DNA from: Senimuribacter intestinalis
Lineage (GTDB): Bacteria > Bacillota > Clostridia > Peptostreptococcales > Anaerovoracaceae
Assembly (NCBI GenBank): GCA_943192975.1
Contig: CALPCJ010000001.1
Location: forward strand, 310,001 to 374,000
Length of the DNA stretch: 64,000 nt
Direction: 5' to 3'
Of this stretch, positions 1-9,102 are shown in pieces. The notes beneath the pieces are model-generated. The model saw only the letters and a program-made list of their open reading frames with translations. It ran no database searches and had not been told where the DNA came from. A program made the position numbers and the translations under genes. Every line of letters begins with the position of its first letter. Position 1 is the first letter of the stretch.

Positions 1-200
1 GGCTTACCTGCAGTAATTCCAATCCGGTCAAATAGCTTTATGACAGGCAGCAGCGCCAGCGCGCCTACCGAAAACCGAAGGCAGCTGAAGGTAAACGGTC
101 CCAGCATATCACCGCCGGTACTCTGCGCTACAAAGGCCGCGCCCCAGATAAACGCCGTCACCATGAGCGCCAGAACACTTTGCATTTGACTCTTTTGCAT
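1..200 (-). CDS. DMT/EamA-family permease, N-terminal part (cut by window edge)
   Basis: The reverse strand gives an open frame of 66 codons starting at the ATG at 198-200 and running off the left edge. It begins MQKSQMQSVLALMVTAFIWG and has the hydrophobic first helix and the following FTFSCLRF and ALALLPVI segments typical of the drug/metabolite transporter family. A GGAAGGAT ribosome site lies at the 3' end of the upstream amidohydrolase gene, whose stop is only 5 bases away, so the two are probably co-transcribed. The N-terminus resembles the complete EamA protein at 46226-47149 of this window. The substrate cannot be told; given the neighbours, an amino acid or peptide breakdown product is a guess. 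Confidence 0.75.
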   Translation of the reverse strand, partial: MQKSQMQSVLALMVTAFIWGAAFVAQSTGGDMLGPFTFSCLRFSVGALALLPVIKLFDRIGITAGK

Positions 201-205
201 ATATC

Positions 206-1378
206 TTATCCTTCCAGAAAATCCCGTTCCATTGCCGCAACTTTTTCTTCATCACTGAAAATTTTTACTGCTGTGTTTGCCAGAACCTTTGCTCCAAGGG
301 CAAGGGTCTGATGAGCTGTTTCTGTGGTCATCAATTGTGCAAATTCTCGGCTGTGCAAGACTACATTCTCATCTGCAATCTTAAGGCAAGGCTGAAACGA
401 CGGACAATGAAAGCTTACATTACCGATATCAGAGGATCCAAAAATTCCTACCTGATCATCCTCTGCTTTCAGCCCAAACTCTGCAAACACTTCACCTATT
501 GCCTCAGCGCCCGTTTCATTTATCTTCAGGTTATAATAATCTTCACCGCATTTTTCCTTCTTCCATGTAGTCTGTGTCGCCATGGCCGCGCCGTCCGCGC
601 AATCATCGACAAAGCCGTCCAGCTGCTGCACATATGTTTTGTCCAAAGCGCGAATCATCTGTTTGACAACCACATGATCCGGCACAGTATTGGGAAAATC
701 ACCGCCATGACTGATGACCCCATGAAATTGAGCGTCCACAGTAGTATGCTGCCTGAGCATATCGATGGCATGCAGGAAAAGCTGCGCTGCGTTAAGCGCG
801 TTCCTACCCTCCCAAGGCGCCGCCGACGCATGAGACGCTTTCCCGTAAAAATGATAGTCGCGAATCAAACAGCACTGTAATGTTGGCTCCACGATATTTC
901 GATTATACAGATGGATCATCAAAACCATATCGTAATCATCAAAGACGCCATCCTCCGCCATATGACATTTCTGTCCCTCGTCTTCCTCATCAGGCGTACC
1001 TATTATATGAAAGTCCGTATCGAGCTGATCCTGCAGATCCTTCACAGACAGGCCTGCTAAAATGCTGATTGCGCCGCTGAGGCAATGTCCGCAAGCGTGT
1101 CCTATTTCAGGCAGAGCGTCATACTCCACAAGAAAACCCACTTTATATTTGTGATTATTTTCGCCGTAAACCGCGCGAAATGCTGTATCAATGCCGGCAA
1201 AAGGATATTCCAGGGTATATCCGTGTCCGGAAAGCAAGCTGGCAATCCGCTTTGCAGTTTCATATTCATGCCCTGATACTTCCGGATGTTCTGCAGTCTC
1301 ATCATTATAGGAAATCATCTCCGGTAAATTTTTTTCCACTGCTCCTGCAATCTTTGAAATCAATTGTTCATACATCAT
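206..1378 (-). CDS. M20 family amidohydrolase / peptidase (PM20D2-like)
   Basis: About 390 residues, the usual size of M20D amidohydrolases, which cleave N-acyl or peptide bonds of amino-acid conjugates with two metal ions. Near residue 93 is the metal-site motif GHACGH, and near residue 130 the acidic DEEDEG stretch that supplies the catalytic and bridging glutamates. The EYDALPEIGHACGH context resembles eukaryotic PM20D2 and AbgA-type enzymes. The start is ambiguous: GTG 1381, ATG 1378 and ATG 1375 are consecutive; AAGGAGG at 1387-1393 is best spaced from ATG 1378. The gene follows the YfcC carrier and precedes a DMT permease, suggesting uptake, hydrolysis and export of a conjugated amino acid. 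The exact substrate is not evident. Confidence 0.88.
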   Translation of the reverse strand: MMYEQLISKIAGAVEKNLPEMISYNDETAEHPEVSGHEYETAKRIASLLSGHGYTLEYPFAGIDTAFRAVYGENNHKYKVGFLVEYDALPEIGHACGHCLSGAISILAGLSVKDLQDQLDTDFHIIGTPDEEDEGQKCHMAEDGVFDDYDMVLMIHLYNRNIVEPTLQCCLIRDYHFYGKASHASAAPWEGRNALNAAQLFLHAIDMLRQHTTVDAQFHGVISHGGDFPNTVPDHVVVKQMIRALDKTYVQQLDGFVDDCADGAAMATQTTWKKEKCGEDYYNLKINETGAEAIGEVFAEFGLKAEDDQVGIFGSSDIGNVSFHCPSFQPCLKIADENVVLHSREFAQLMTTETAHQTLALGAKVLANTAVKIFSDEEKVAAMERDFLEG

Positions 1379-1473
1379 CACGTATTCCTCCTTAAAGCGG
1401 GCCGTCTGGACAAAATTTTCTGCCCCGAGACTGCCCGCTTTTCCTAATCAGTATATTCTCACTATCCTGTATT

Positions 1474-2892
1474 TTAGAATGGTCCTAAGTTCATGGAGTG
1501 TGCCGCAATTACAAAAACAGCCCCCAGCAAGAATTCCAGTCCAATTAAAGGAAGAATCCATTTCGCCCACTTATTCCAAGGAACTTTGCCTGCAGCCAGC
1601 GCCGCCATAAAATAACCGGAAGTCGGTGTCAAAATATTGGAAATTCCGTCACCCAGCTGGAATGCAATACAGGTTGTCTGTCTGGTTACACCCACTAAGT
1701 CACCCAATGGCGCCATAATAGGCACGGATACCGCTGCCTGTCCTGATGCAGAAGGAATTACAAAATTGAGCAGACACTGGAAAATATACATACCTACCGC
1801 AGAAACTGTCGATGGCAAACCACCGAGAAGACCTGCCGCGCTGTGAAGAATGGTATGCACAATCTGACCATCCGTAAGAACTACCAGAATACCCCGGGCA
1901 AAACCAACTACCAGCGCACCGCCGGCAATACCTGCCATGCCCTGTCCAAAAAGTTCCGCATACCGGTTAAATCCCATGTCTTTTGCGATAAAAGCAACAA
2001 TCATCGACATCCCCAGAAAAATAGCAGCCAGCTCGTCCATATACCATCCAAGTTTAACTACACCATAAACGAGCAGTGCGATGGATGCCGCAAATACCAG
2101 CAGGATTGCTTTCTCTCTTCCTCCGAAATCAGGAAGACTTTCCAGATTAATAGAATCCTGACGATGCTGATCAGCTTCATACATCAGAGACTTTTCAGGA
2201 TTTTTACGTATCTTTAATGCGTACCAGGTTAAAAATACTGTAACAAGCAGTGTCATGCAGCAAAACATGACAATACGAAATCCCATAGCAGATCCTAAAG
2301 GTAATTCCGCAATTCCCTGTGAAATCTGCACGTTGAACGGGTTCAGAAACGCTGCTGCATAGCCAGCGCCGCAGCCGCACAGAACAACAGCCGCACCGGT
2401 GATAGAGTCAAAGCCCATCGCCAGCAAGATAGGAATGAAGATTGGTACAAATGCGATGGTTTCTTCACACATACCAAAAGTCGCTCCGCAGATGGAAAAC
2501 AGGATTACAAAAACCGGCACCAGCACAATCGACCGGCTGGATAGTTTTTTAACCAATCTTCCGACGCCTGCATCGATGGCTCTGGTTTCCGTCAGTATAT
2601 TCATGGCGCCGCCTATAACAAACAGAAAGAAGATAATCTGCGCTGCTTCCTGCATGCCGCGCGGCACTGCTGTCAGAAACTGAAGCAGGGAAACAGGCGT
2701 AGATTCCACCTGATGATAAGTCTGTGCGTCAACAACTTCTCGTACCGCTCCCGTTTCCGGAACGGTAATGGTGTGCATATCATAAGCGCCTGCCGGTACC
2801 AGATAGGTCAGTACCGCGCAAATCAGCATAATTGCCAAAAGCAAAATATACACGTGAGGAACAGCTAATTTTCTTTTCTTTTTCTCATCCAT
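1474..2892 (-). CDS. YfcC/DcuC-family membrane carrier
   Basis: A 472-residue, very hydrophobic protein with about a dozen membrane segments after a short basic N-terminus (MDEKKKRKLAVPHVYILLL). The opening, with LTYLVPAGAY near residue 30, and the later FVIPSASGQAAVSVPIMAPL segment are typical of the YfcC family (DcuC superfamily), often annotated as amino-acid or C4-dicarboxylate carriers. AAGGAG lies 6 bases before the ATG. It is 92 bases upstream of the M20 amidohydrolase in the same direction and is separated from the upstream NhaC gene by a strong terminator, so it probably heads its own transcript. By context it may import the amidohydrolase substrate; that is inference. Confidence 0.88.
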   Translation of the reverse strand: MDEKKKRKLAVPHVYILLLAIMLICAVLTYLVPAGAYDMHTITVPETGAVREVVDAQTYHQVESTPVSLLQFLTAVPRGMQEAAQIIFFLFVIGGAMNILTETRAIDAGVGRLVKKLSSRSIVLVPVFVILFSICGATFGMCEETIAFVPIFIPILLAMGFDSITGAAVVLCGCGAGYAAAFLNPFNVQISQGIAELPLGSAMGFRIVMFCCMTLLVTVFLTWYALKIRKNPEKSLMYEADQHRQDSINLESLPDFGGREKAILLVFAASIALLVYGVVKLGWYMDELAAIFLGMSMIVAFIAKDMGFNRYAELFGQGMAGIAGGALVVGFARGILVVLTDGQIVHTILHSAAGLLGGLPSTVSAVGMYIFQCLLNFVIPSASGQAAVSVPIMAPLGDLVGVTRQTTCIAFQLGDGISNILTPTSGYFMAALAAGKVPWNKWAKWILPLIGLEFLLGAVFVIAAHSMNLGPF

Positions 2893-2922
2893 TGTTCTCT
2901 CCTTATTTGTAAATCTTTATGG

Positions 2923-2981
2923 AAAAAGCCGGCAGCGGCGCATCCCGCAGCAATCTGCTAAAGATATGCGCCGCTGCCGGC
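2923..2981 (-). terminator. Rho-independent terminator after nhaC
   Basis: A perfect 15-bp inverted repeat (arms 2928-2942 and 2967-2981, GC-rich) is followed on the minus strand by five T residues (2923-2927). It closes the arginine/ornithine operon ending with NhaC and separates it from the YfcC gene. Confidence 0.85.
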
Positions 2982-3015
2982 AAATGCATTTATATGACTT
3001 TCAAAGAAAGGAAAC

Positions 3016-4506
3016 TTACGCTTCTAAAGCAGCTAGCGCTTCCTGCTTCTCTTTCTCGCGCTCAACCAAAATTTGCTGATATTCTTCTTCGGTCATCTTT
3101 TCCATAGTGATACCGGTAAATCCATAGAACGCTGATACCAGCGGACAAATCAGATTAAGGAACGCATATGGCGCATAGCCTCCAGCGCCCCACTGCGAAA
3201 TGCCGAAGACGCCTTGCATATAAGCGCCGCATGCATTCCAAGGAACCAAATTTGAAGTAAGGGTCGATGAGTCTTCCAGACATCTGGAAAGATTTTTTCT
3301 CTTTAGACGCATATCCTCGAAAACTTCCTTGTACATCTTGCCTGTCATGGCGATAGAAAGATATAAATCTCCCGGAATGATGTTGATAAAAATTGCGCTC
3401 AGAAGGGTCGTCAGAACAACCGGTCCTCTGCCCTTTACAATATGCATCAGACCTTCTGTGATGGAGGTCAGCATACCTGTGCATTCCATCACGCCGCCAA
3501 GAGCCATGGCACAGAGCATCAGAAGAACCGTCCACATCATGGAATCCATACCGCCTCTTGTGAGCAGTTCCACAAGCTCAGGCATCACACTGTCAGGATC
3601 TGCGAATTCAAATCCGTAGTGCCATACGCCCAGCGTATCTCCAATATTGACGTCCTGGAAAATCACTGCGAAAATACTGCCCAGCACTGCGCCAAAAATC
3701 ATGCCCGGCAGCGCCGGCATTTTAAACGCAATCATGAGAATTACCAGAAACGGCGGCAAAACCAGCACCGGATTAATGTTAAATGACTCCAAAATACCGT
3801 TTCTTAGCGCGTCTACCTGTGACATGTCAGTGCTGCCCGAATAGCGCAGACCGATAATCGCATACAAAATCATCGCAATGACGCTGGTCGGAATCACGGT
3901 ATACATCATATGGCGAATATGTTCAAAGAGATTTACGCCCGCTACCGCCGACGCCATATTGGTAGTATCTGAGAGCGGCGACATTTTGTCTCCAAAATAT
4001 GCGCCGGAAATAACTGCGCCTGCCGCAATTCCGGTCGGAATGCCCAGACCTCCACCGATACCGATTAGTGCGATACCCACTGTACCCGCTGTACCCCAGG
4101 AGGTTCCTGTGGACAAAGATACAATCGCGCAGATAATCATAGTTGCTACCAGAAACAGTCCCGGCGTCAGAATCCCAAGCCCATAGTAAACCATGGCAGG
4201 TACAACGCCGGCCTGAATCCAGGAACCAACTAAAGCGCCAGTTGCTATGATGATTAAAAGGGACTGCATCATACTGTTGACTGTTTTAATCATACCTTTT
4301 TCAACATATGACCATTTCCAGCCGTTGAGTGCTGCGACAACCGCCGCGAAAATAGCAGATAAAATCAAGCCTACATGAATATCTCCGTAGCTGCAGGCGA
4401 AGGCGCTGCCAAAGAGGCTTTCCCATACGCCCAGACAATAACAAATTGAAAATGCCGCAAATAAAAGAACCAAAAGCGACTGCCAAATTGGAATTTTCTT
4501 ACCCAT
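3016..4506 (-). CDS. nhaC: NhaC-family Na+/H+ antiporter (paralog 1)
   Basis: A 496-residue polytopic membrane protein. The central stretch near residues 155-210 has SLSTGTSWGTAGTVG and GAYFGDKMSPLSDTTN, hallmark motifs of the NhaC antiporter family that exchanges sodium (sometimes an organic ion) for protons. AAAGGA lies 8-9 bases before the ATG. It is the last gene of the run cyclodeaminase, aminotransferase, arginine deiminase, carbamoyltransferase, homoserine dehydrogenase, nhaC and is followed by a strong terminator. Some family members exchange malate/lactate or other organic ions, so transport of a fermentation product is possible. A second NhaC (18979-20442) precedes carbamate kinase, so both antiporters sit with arginine catabolism. 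Confidence 0.9.
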   Translation of the reverse strand: MGKKIPIWQSLLVLLFAAFSICYCLGVWESLFGSAFACSYGDIHVGLILSAIFAAVVAALNGWKWSYVEKGMIKTVNSMMQSLLIIIATGALVGSWIQAGVVPAMVYYGLGILTPGLFLVATMIICAIVSLSTGTSWGTAGTVGIALIGIGGGLGIPTGIAAGAVISGAYFGDKMSPLSDTTNMASAVAGVNLFEHIRHMMYTVIPTSVIAMILYAIIGLRYSGSTDMSQVDALRNGILESFNINPVLVLPPFLVILMIAFKMPALPGMIFGAVLGSIFAVIFQDVNIGDTLGVWHYGFEFADPDSVMPELVELLTRGGMDSMMWTVLLMLCAMALGGVMECTGMLTSITEGLMHIVKGRGPVVLTTLLSAIFINIIPGDLYLSIAMTGKMYKEVFEDMRLKRKNLSRCLEDSSTLTSNLVPWNACGAYMQGVFGISQWGAGGYAPYAFLNLICPLVSAFYGFTGITMEKMTEEEYQQILVEREKEKQEALAALEA

Positions 4507-4536
4507 AATTTTGTCCTTTCTTGTTAAAATATAAAG

Positions 4537-5550
4537 TTATAAGTTCTTTGCGTCTGTTAAAATTCTCAGCAAATCACTGAGCACGCCGTAAGCAGTCTGA
4601 TCAATTTCCGGTTCATAAACATGCTCAATGATAGACACCTCTCCCATTAAATCCGTATTGACGGTTACCGCAGCCGCCGTTCCGTTGATGCTTGCGAGAA
4701 GTTCATCACCGTTTACCGTCTGTGGCGCTACAACGCCGACTGGTTTTCCATCCTCAATCCATCCATGACATACCAGTTTAATTTTCTGATGATTCCTTGC
4801 TGCATCTGCAAGCTGTTCTTTTGTAATCGCACTAATCCCGGTTCGTTTGATTTCCGTCGGTGTAATCTTCACATCCATCAAAACATTCATCAAAGCAGTC
4901 AGTTTAGCAGCCGCGTCCCAGCCTTCCAAATCCATTGTCGGATCGGCCTCGACAAATCCTCTCCTCTGCCCTTCTTTCACTGCTTCTTCATAAGAAACAC
5001 CTTTTTCCATCTGATCTAGTACATAATTAGTTGTAGCGTTGAGAATGCCCTTTACTTCTGTAATCCTGCACGCTTTCAGCGTTTCCTTCGCCAGATTAAA
5101 TACAGGTACGCCGTCCATCACGGTCGCTTCATGACAAAAAAGCACGTGATTTCTCGCAGCCAGTTCCACAAGGTCTCTGTACGCCCATGCGATTGGACCT
5201 TTGTTGGCTGTAATTACGTGCTTTCCTCTGTTTATGGCATGTTTAATATGATCGATTGCGGGCATACCGGTCATAATATTGATTGGTGTCAATTCCACCA
5301 TAATATCATAGTCCGCCTCATCAATCACAGAAAGTGCAGGCACATTCTGCGCGAAAATTCCCGCCTCCATTTGATCCGTATCGATACCGCAAGGATCGAT
5401 CAGCGCACCCAAGCTTCTTGTACAGACTACTGTAACCTGCACATTGCAGTCATAGCGTTCTTCTATATAGCTACGCCTTTTCTGCAGCATCTTCGTAAAT
5501 GCCTTTCCCACATTTCCATATCCGATTAAAGCTAATTTTATATCTCTCAT
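4537..5550 (-). CDS. hom: Homoserine dehydrogenase family oxidoreductase
   Basis: About 337 residues from the ATG at 5550, preceded by AAAGGA; an upstream in-frame ATG at 5595 lacks a comparable site. The N-terminus has the dinucleotide-binding motif GYGNVG (residues 10-15) and the middle has the homoserine dehydrogenase signature GILNATTNYVL followed by GFVEADPTMDLEGWDAAAK. There is no C-terminal ACT domain, so it is the short, non-threonine-regulated type. The classical reaction is reduction of aspartate semialdehyde to homoserine with NAD(P)H. Its place inside an arginine/ornithine catabolic operon, without threonine or methionine genes, suggests it may act on another amino-acid semialdehyde; that is inference. 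Confidence 0.85.
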   Translation of the reverse strand: MRDIKLALIGYGNVGKAFTKMLQKRRSYIEERYDCNVQVTVVCTRSLGALIDPCGIDTDQMEAGIFAQNVPALSVIDEADYDIMVELTPINIMTGMPAIDHIKHAINRGKHVITANKGPIAWAYRDLVELAARNHVLFCHEATVMDGVPVFNLAKETLKACRITEVKGILNATTNYVLDQMEKGVSYEEAVKEGQRRGFVEADPTMDLEGWDAAAKLTALMNVLMDVKITPTEIKRTGISAITKEQLADAARNHQKIKLVCHGWIEDGKPVGVVAPQTVNGDELLASINGTAAAVTVNTDLMGEVSIIEHVYEPEIDQTAYGVLSDLLRILTDAKNL

Positions 5551-5616
5551 GGTGTTATCCTTTCCCAAACAGATTGGGGAATGCTTTTCCGGCATTCCCC
5601 ATCCGGAAATTATTTC

Positions 5617-6663
5617 TTATTTTAGAACCAGTTCGTCGACAGCCTTCTTGTAGTAGTCAACGTCTGCTTCTGTGTGGAGTGCTTCTTTTTCTTTCAGCAG
5701 CGGATACATGAAGTATACCAGCAAGCCTTTTTCAGTATGTAATCTGTTTTCTGCCTGTGGAATCAAAACGGACTGATCGCTATCCCATACTTCGTCAGAA
5801 ATCTCATAGCCTCTGTTTCCAGGCAGATTGTGCATTACCTTAATGGAAGGTTTTGCCTTGGACAGTAGTTCCTTATTTACAGAATACTTAGGGAAGAAGG
5901 TTGCAATCTTCTTATCCTTCAGATGGTCACTGCCGTGATACCACCATGCGTCTGTGGCGATAAAGTCAACCTGGTCGATGTATTCATACGGATCATCTGT
6001 CTGAATGAATTTACCGCCGGATTTTTCCATTTCTGCCTTGCAGTACGCTACGTCTTCCGGTGCCATTTCTGCTTCCTTCGGTGCGCAGGAGATAAAGGTT
6101 ACGCCCATCTTGGACAGAAGTCTTGCTTCAGTTCTGCATACGCCGCCAATGTTATCGCCCAGTACGGAATTATCGCCGATGAACATATAAACCAGATCTT
6201 CGATTTTCTTGCCTTCCGGCATATATTCTGTCATCGTGAACAGGTCGCACAGCGCCTGAGTTGGATGCATGCATTTGGAGCTCATACCGCTGAATACAGG
6301 TACGTCAGAGTACTTTGCAAGCTCGATGATGGTATCCTGAGATTCGGTACGAATTTCGATGGCATCACACATACCGGACAGTACCTGCGCGGTATCCTTG
6401 ATGGTTTCTCTGTCTTCACCGCAGTGCAACGTCTTGGTTTCCAGATACAGTGCATGACCGCCCAGCTGTGTCATAGCTGCCTCAAAAGAAACTCTGGTTC
6501 TGGTTGACGGCTGGTCAAACATCATTGCCAGGGACTGATCCTTCAGAAGTGGAAGGCGGATGCCTTTGCGCTCTGCGTCCTTTAAGGTTTTGATGACTTT
6601 CAGCATTTCCAGGTATTCTTCTTTGGTGAAATCATCGGTTTCAATAAAATGTCTTACATTCAT
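5617..6663 (-). CDS. Ornithine/putrescine-type carbamoyltransferase, divergent substrate loop
   Basis: 348 residues from the ATG at 6663 with GGAGG 8 bases upstream. The carbamoyl-phosphate site is intact: STRTR at residues 53-57 and HPTQ at 133-136. The amino-acid side differs from ordinary ornithine carbamoyltransferase: the usual HCLP motif reads HNLP (278-281, Cys replaced by Asn), and where ornithine enzymes have D-x-x-x-SMG this protein has DAWWYHG (238-244), closer in style to putrescine carbamoyltransferase. The C-terminal ENRLHTEKGLLVY is family-typical. Next to arginine deiminase it should handle citrulline phosphorolysis (ArcB role), but the changed loop leaves open putrescine or another amine as substrate. 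Confidence 0.85.
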   Translation of the reverse strand: MNVRHFIETDDFTKEEYLEMLKVIKTLKDAERKGIRLPLLKDQSLAMMFDQPSTRTRVSFEAAMTQLGGHALYLETKTLHCGEDRETIKDTAQVLSGMCDAIEIRTESQDTIIELAKYSDVPVFSGMSSKCMHPTQALCDLFTMTEYMPEGKKIEDLVYMFIGDNSVLGDNIGGVCRTEARLLSKMGVTFISCAPKEAEMAPEDVAYCKAEMEKSGGKFIQTDDPYEYIDQVDFIATDAWWYHGSDHLKDKKIATFFPKYSVNKELLSKAKPSIKVMHNLPGNRGYEISDEVWDSDQSVLIPQAENRLHTEKGLLVYFMYPLLKEKEALHTEADVDYYKKAVDELVLK

Positions 6664-6700
6664 TTGTTTTTCCTCCATTTTTCTGTCTAAAATATCTTTC

Positions 6701-7924
6701 TTAAATATCTTCACGAACCAGCGGCATGCTCATGCATCTCGGGCCGCCTCTGCCTCTGGACAGTTCGCCGCATGGCATTTCAAGCACCTTGATGCCGTTT
6801 TGTCTGAGCAGCTCGTTGGTGATTTCATTTCTGCTGTAGGTCACCACAGTGCCCGGCGCGATGGCCAGCGTGTTGGTGCCGTCGTTCCACTGTTCCCTCT
6901 CAGAGTCTATGAAGGAACCGCCCGCGCAGCGCAGCACCTTTATGCTGTCCAATCCCAGCGCCTGACTCAGAACCTTTTCAATGGTATCGGATCTGTCCTT
7001 ATATACCAGTTCTCCGTTCTTTCCAAGGCTGATTTCAAATACGTTCAGCGTGGATTCGATGCCAGGATGTACGGTAAATTTATCGTAATCAATCATCGTC
7101 AAAACAGTATCCAAGTGCATAAACTTTCTGTCCTTTGGAATGGTAAATGCCAGGACTTTTTTGAAGCTGTCATTTGGCAGAACTTTTCTTGCAAGCTGCT
7201 CGATGGCTTCCGGCTGGGTTCTCAGACTGCAGCCAATACCGATGACTTCTTTGGACAGAATGGCAATATCGCCGCCTTCAATGCCAAATGGGCTCTCGTT
7301 GGAAAGCCACATCGGCGTATCCTCGTCCGCGAAATCAGGATTGTTTTCAAAGATATGCTGCCATACTACGGTTTCCAGATCTCTTCCCAGCTTCTCCATA
7401 TTGTGAAAACTCATACCACGTCCGATGGAAGAACCCGGGTCTCTTGCGTAATACAGGTTTGCCAGTGGTTCTGTGTAATACAGCTCGTATTCTTCGTCCG
7501 GGAAGAAGCGTGAGAAGTCCTCCGTCTTCTTTTCGCCGATGTCAGATTTTCTGATACCTGCCATAATTCTGTCAGCCATAGCTTCGGCTTCCAGGCTCAT
7601 CAGATATTCAAAGATCTGTCCGCGAAGATGCGCGCTATAGATTCCGTGTTTATTTAAGAACTTTTCGACAAACGTCTCTCTGCTTCCTTCTTTTGTAAAG
7701 GAGGCGCGGAACAAATCTTCTATGTAGACAACTTCCGTACCCTCACTTTTTAAGATATCGGCGAAGCAATCGTGTTCATACTGCGCTCCCTTTTTCCACG
7801 GAATGTCGTCAAACAGATGACGCGGCATCGTCTGCGGAATTACGCCGTCGATTTCATCCCCCGGGCGGTGCAGCAACACTTTTTTCAGTTTTCCGATTTC
7901 GGAATATACATGAATTTTGCTCAT
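6701..7924 (-). CDS. arcA: Arginine deiminase
   Basis: 407 residues, the usual length. It hydrolyses L-arginine to citrulline and ammonia in the cytoplasm, the first step of the ADI pathway. Visible active-site features are IEGGD near residues 215-219, the catalytic histidine in KFMHLDTV (H270) and the nucleophilic cysteine in RGGPRCMSMPL (about C397) near the C-terminus. AAAGGAG lies about 8 bases before the ATG. It lies 37 bases upstream of the carbamoyltransferase, as in typical arcAB clusters, while carbamate kinase is about 10 kb away at 17167-18111. The divergent PucR gene at 10319 is the likely regulator of the whole run. Confidence 0.96.
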   Translation of the reverse strand: MSKIHVYSEIGKLKKVLLHRPGDEIDGVIPQTMPRHLFDDIPWKKGAQYEHDCFADILKSEGTEVVYIEDLFRASFTKEGSRETFVEKFLNKHGIYSAHLRGQIFEYLMSLEAEAMADRIMAGIRKSDIGEKKTEDFSRFFPDEEYELYYTEPLANLYYARDPGSSIGRGMSFHNMEKLGRDLETVVWQHIFENNPDFADEDTPMWLSNESPFGIEGGDIAILSKEVIGIGCSLRTQPEAIEQLARKVLPNDSFKKVLAFTIPKDRKFMHLDTVLTMIDYDKFTVHPGIESTLNVFEISLGKNGELVYKDRSDTIEKVLSQALGLDSIKVLRCAGGSFIDSEREQWNDGTNTLAIAPGTVVTYSRNEITNELLRQNGIKVLEMPCGELSRGRGGPRCMSMPLVREDI

Positions 7925-7943
7925 GACCTTTTCTCCTTTGTGT

Positions 7944-9065
7944 TTAATACTCCTTTAATAAATCAGCGATGATGGAAAGACCCTTCTGCAGCACATCCGG
8001 ACTAAACGCATATCCGATTCTGAAACAGTGTTCCATTTCAAAAGCGGAACCCGGTGTAGTCAGTACGCCTCTTTCCTTGACCAGTTTGACACAGAAATCA
8101 AAGGAAGGAACATCCTTATCGTAGAATATCAATGCGGTGGTTCCAGCTGCCGGCTTCACATAGCTGACGCCTTCTGTTTCGCTGACCCATTTGTCCAGGA
8201 TTTCTCTGCCCTGTTCCAAAATCTTCGCACTTCTTGCAAAGATTTTGTCCTTGTTCGCAAGAGCCATGCTTGCTAGAATATCATCGATATAGCCGCAGCT
8301 GATGGTATCGTAGTCTCTTCTGCCATGGCACTGCGCCATCAAATCCTTATCCTTAGTCGCAATCCATCCCATTCTCAGTCCTGCAAGACCGAAAATCTTA
8401 GACATGCTGGAGGTGGCAACACCTTTGTCATACAGATCAGCGATGGAGTACATATAGCTGCCGTCAGCTGGTACGCCTCTATACGCTTCATCGCAGAGGA
8501 TGTATGCGCCGACCTTTTCCGCCATCTTTACGATTTCCTTCATCATATCTTCCGGAACAAACGCACCTGTTGGATTGTCTGGATTGCAGATGGAAATCAG
8601 TTTTGTGTTTTCATCAATCAGCTGCTCCAGCTCCTGCAAATCCGGCAGGAAATTATTTTCTTTCTTCAGCCAAGACATTCTTACTTCCGCGCCGATGGAC
8701 TCCGGAATGGAGTAGTGCTGCTGATAGGTCGGCAGTACGGTCACTACATTGTCTGTAGGCTCAACCAAGCACGCGATGACCATGTGGTTAGCGCTAATGC
8801 CGCCATGGGTTGGCACTACATCGTCTGCTGTTAAATTGCGATAAAGTGACGCGATGCCATTTTTCAGCTCAGGGGAACCGTGAATGTGGCCGTACACCAG
8901 TCTCTCCCCTTTTAGTTCTTCCATAAATTCTGCCGGATCTTTTCCACACAACTCCAGAAGCTCTCCCACTTCCAGAGAATCGACGCAGGTCTCCCCGAGG
9001 TCGTAAGTCAAGAAGCCTTCATACTCATCCATCCAGCGTTCCACTTTAAATCTTTCTAATTTCAT
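7944..9065 (-). CDS. Class I/II PLP-dependent aminotransferase
   Basis: 373 residues with the fold-type I motifs: NPDNPTG at 161-167, CDEAYRG near 191-197 (cofactor-binding Asp/Tyr) and the PLP lysine in SSMSKIFGLAGLR (K223). The family moves amino groups between amino acids and 2-oxo acids, or catalyses lyase reactions. AAGGAG precedes the ATG. It sits between the cyclodeaminase and arginine deiminase genes, with only 19 bases to arcA, so it is probably a step of arginine/ornithine breakdown. The substrate cannot be read from the sequence. A different aminotransferase lies at 31003-32166. Confidence 0.88.
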   Translation of the reverse strand: MKLERFKVERWMDEYEGFLTYDLGETCVDSLEVGELLELCGKDPAEFMEELKGERLVYGHIHGSPELKNGIASLYRNLTADDVVPTHGGISANHMVIACLVEPTDNVVTVLPTYQQHYSIPESIGAEVRMSWLKKENNFLPDLQELEQLIDENTKLISICNPDNPTGAFVPEDMMKEIVKMAEKVGAYILCDEAYRGVPADGSYMYSIADLYDKGVATSSMSKIFGLAGLRMGWIATKDKDLMAQCHGRRDYDTISCGYIDDILASMALANKDKIFARSAKILEQGREILDKWVSETEGVSYVKPAAGTTALIFYDKDVPSFDFCVKLVKERGVLTTPGSAFEMEHCFRIGYAFSPDVLQKGLSIIADLLKEY

Positions 9066-9102
9066 CTTTTTTCTCCTTCATTTATGTTTTTACATGAACT
9101 GA

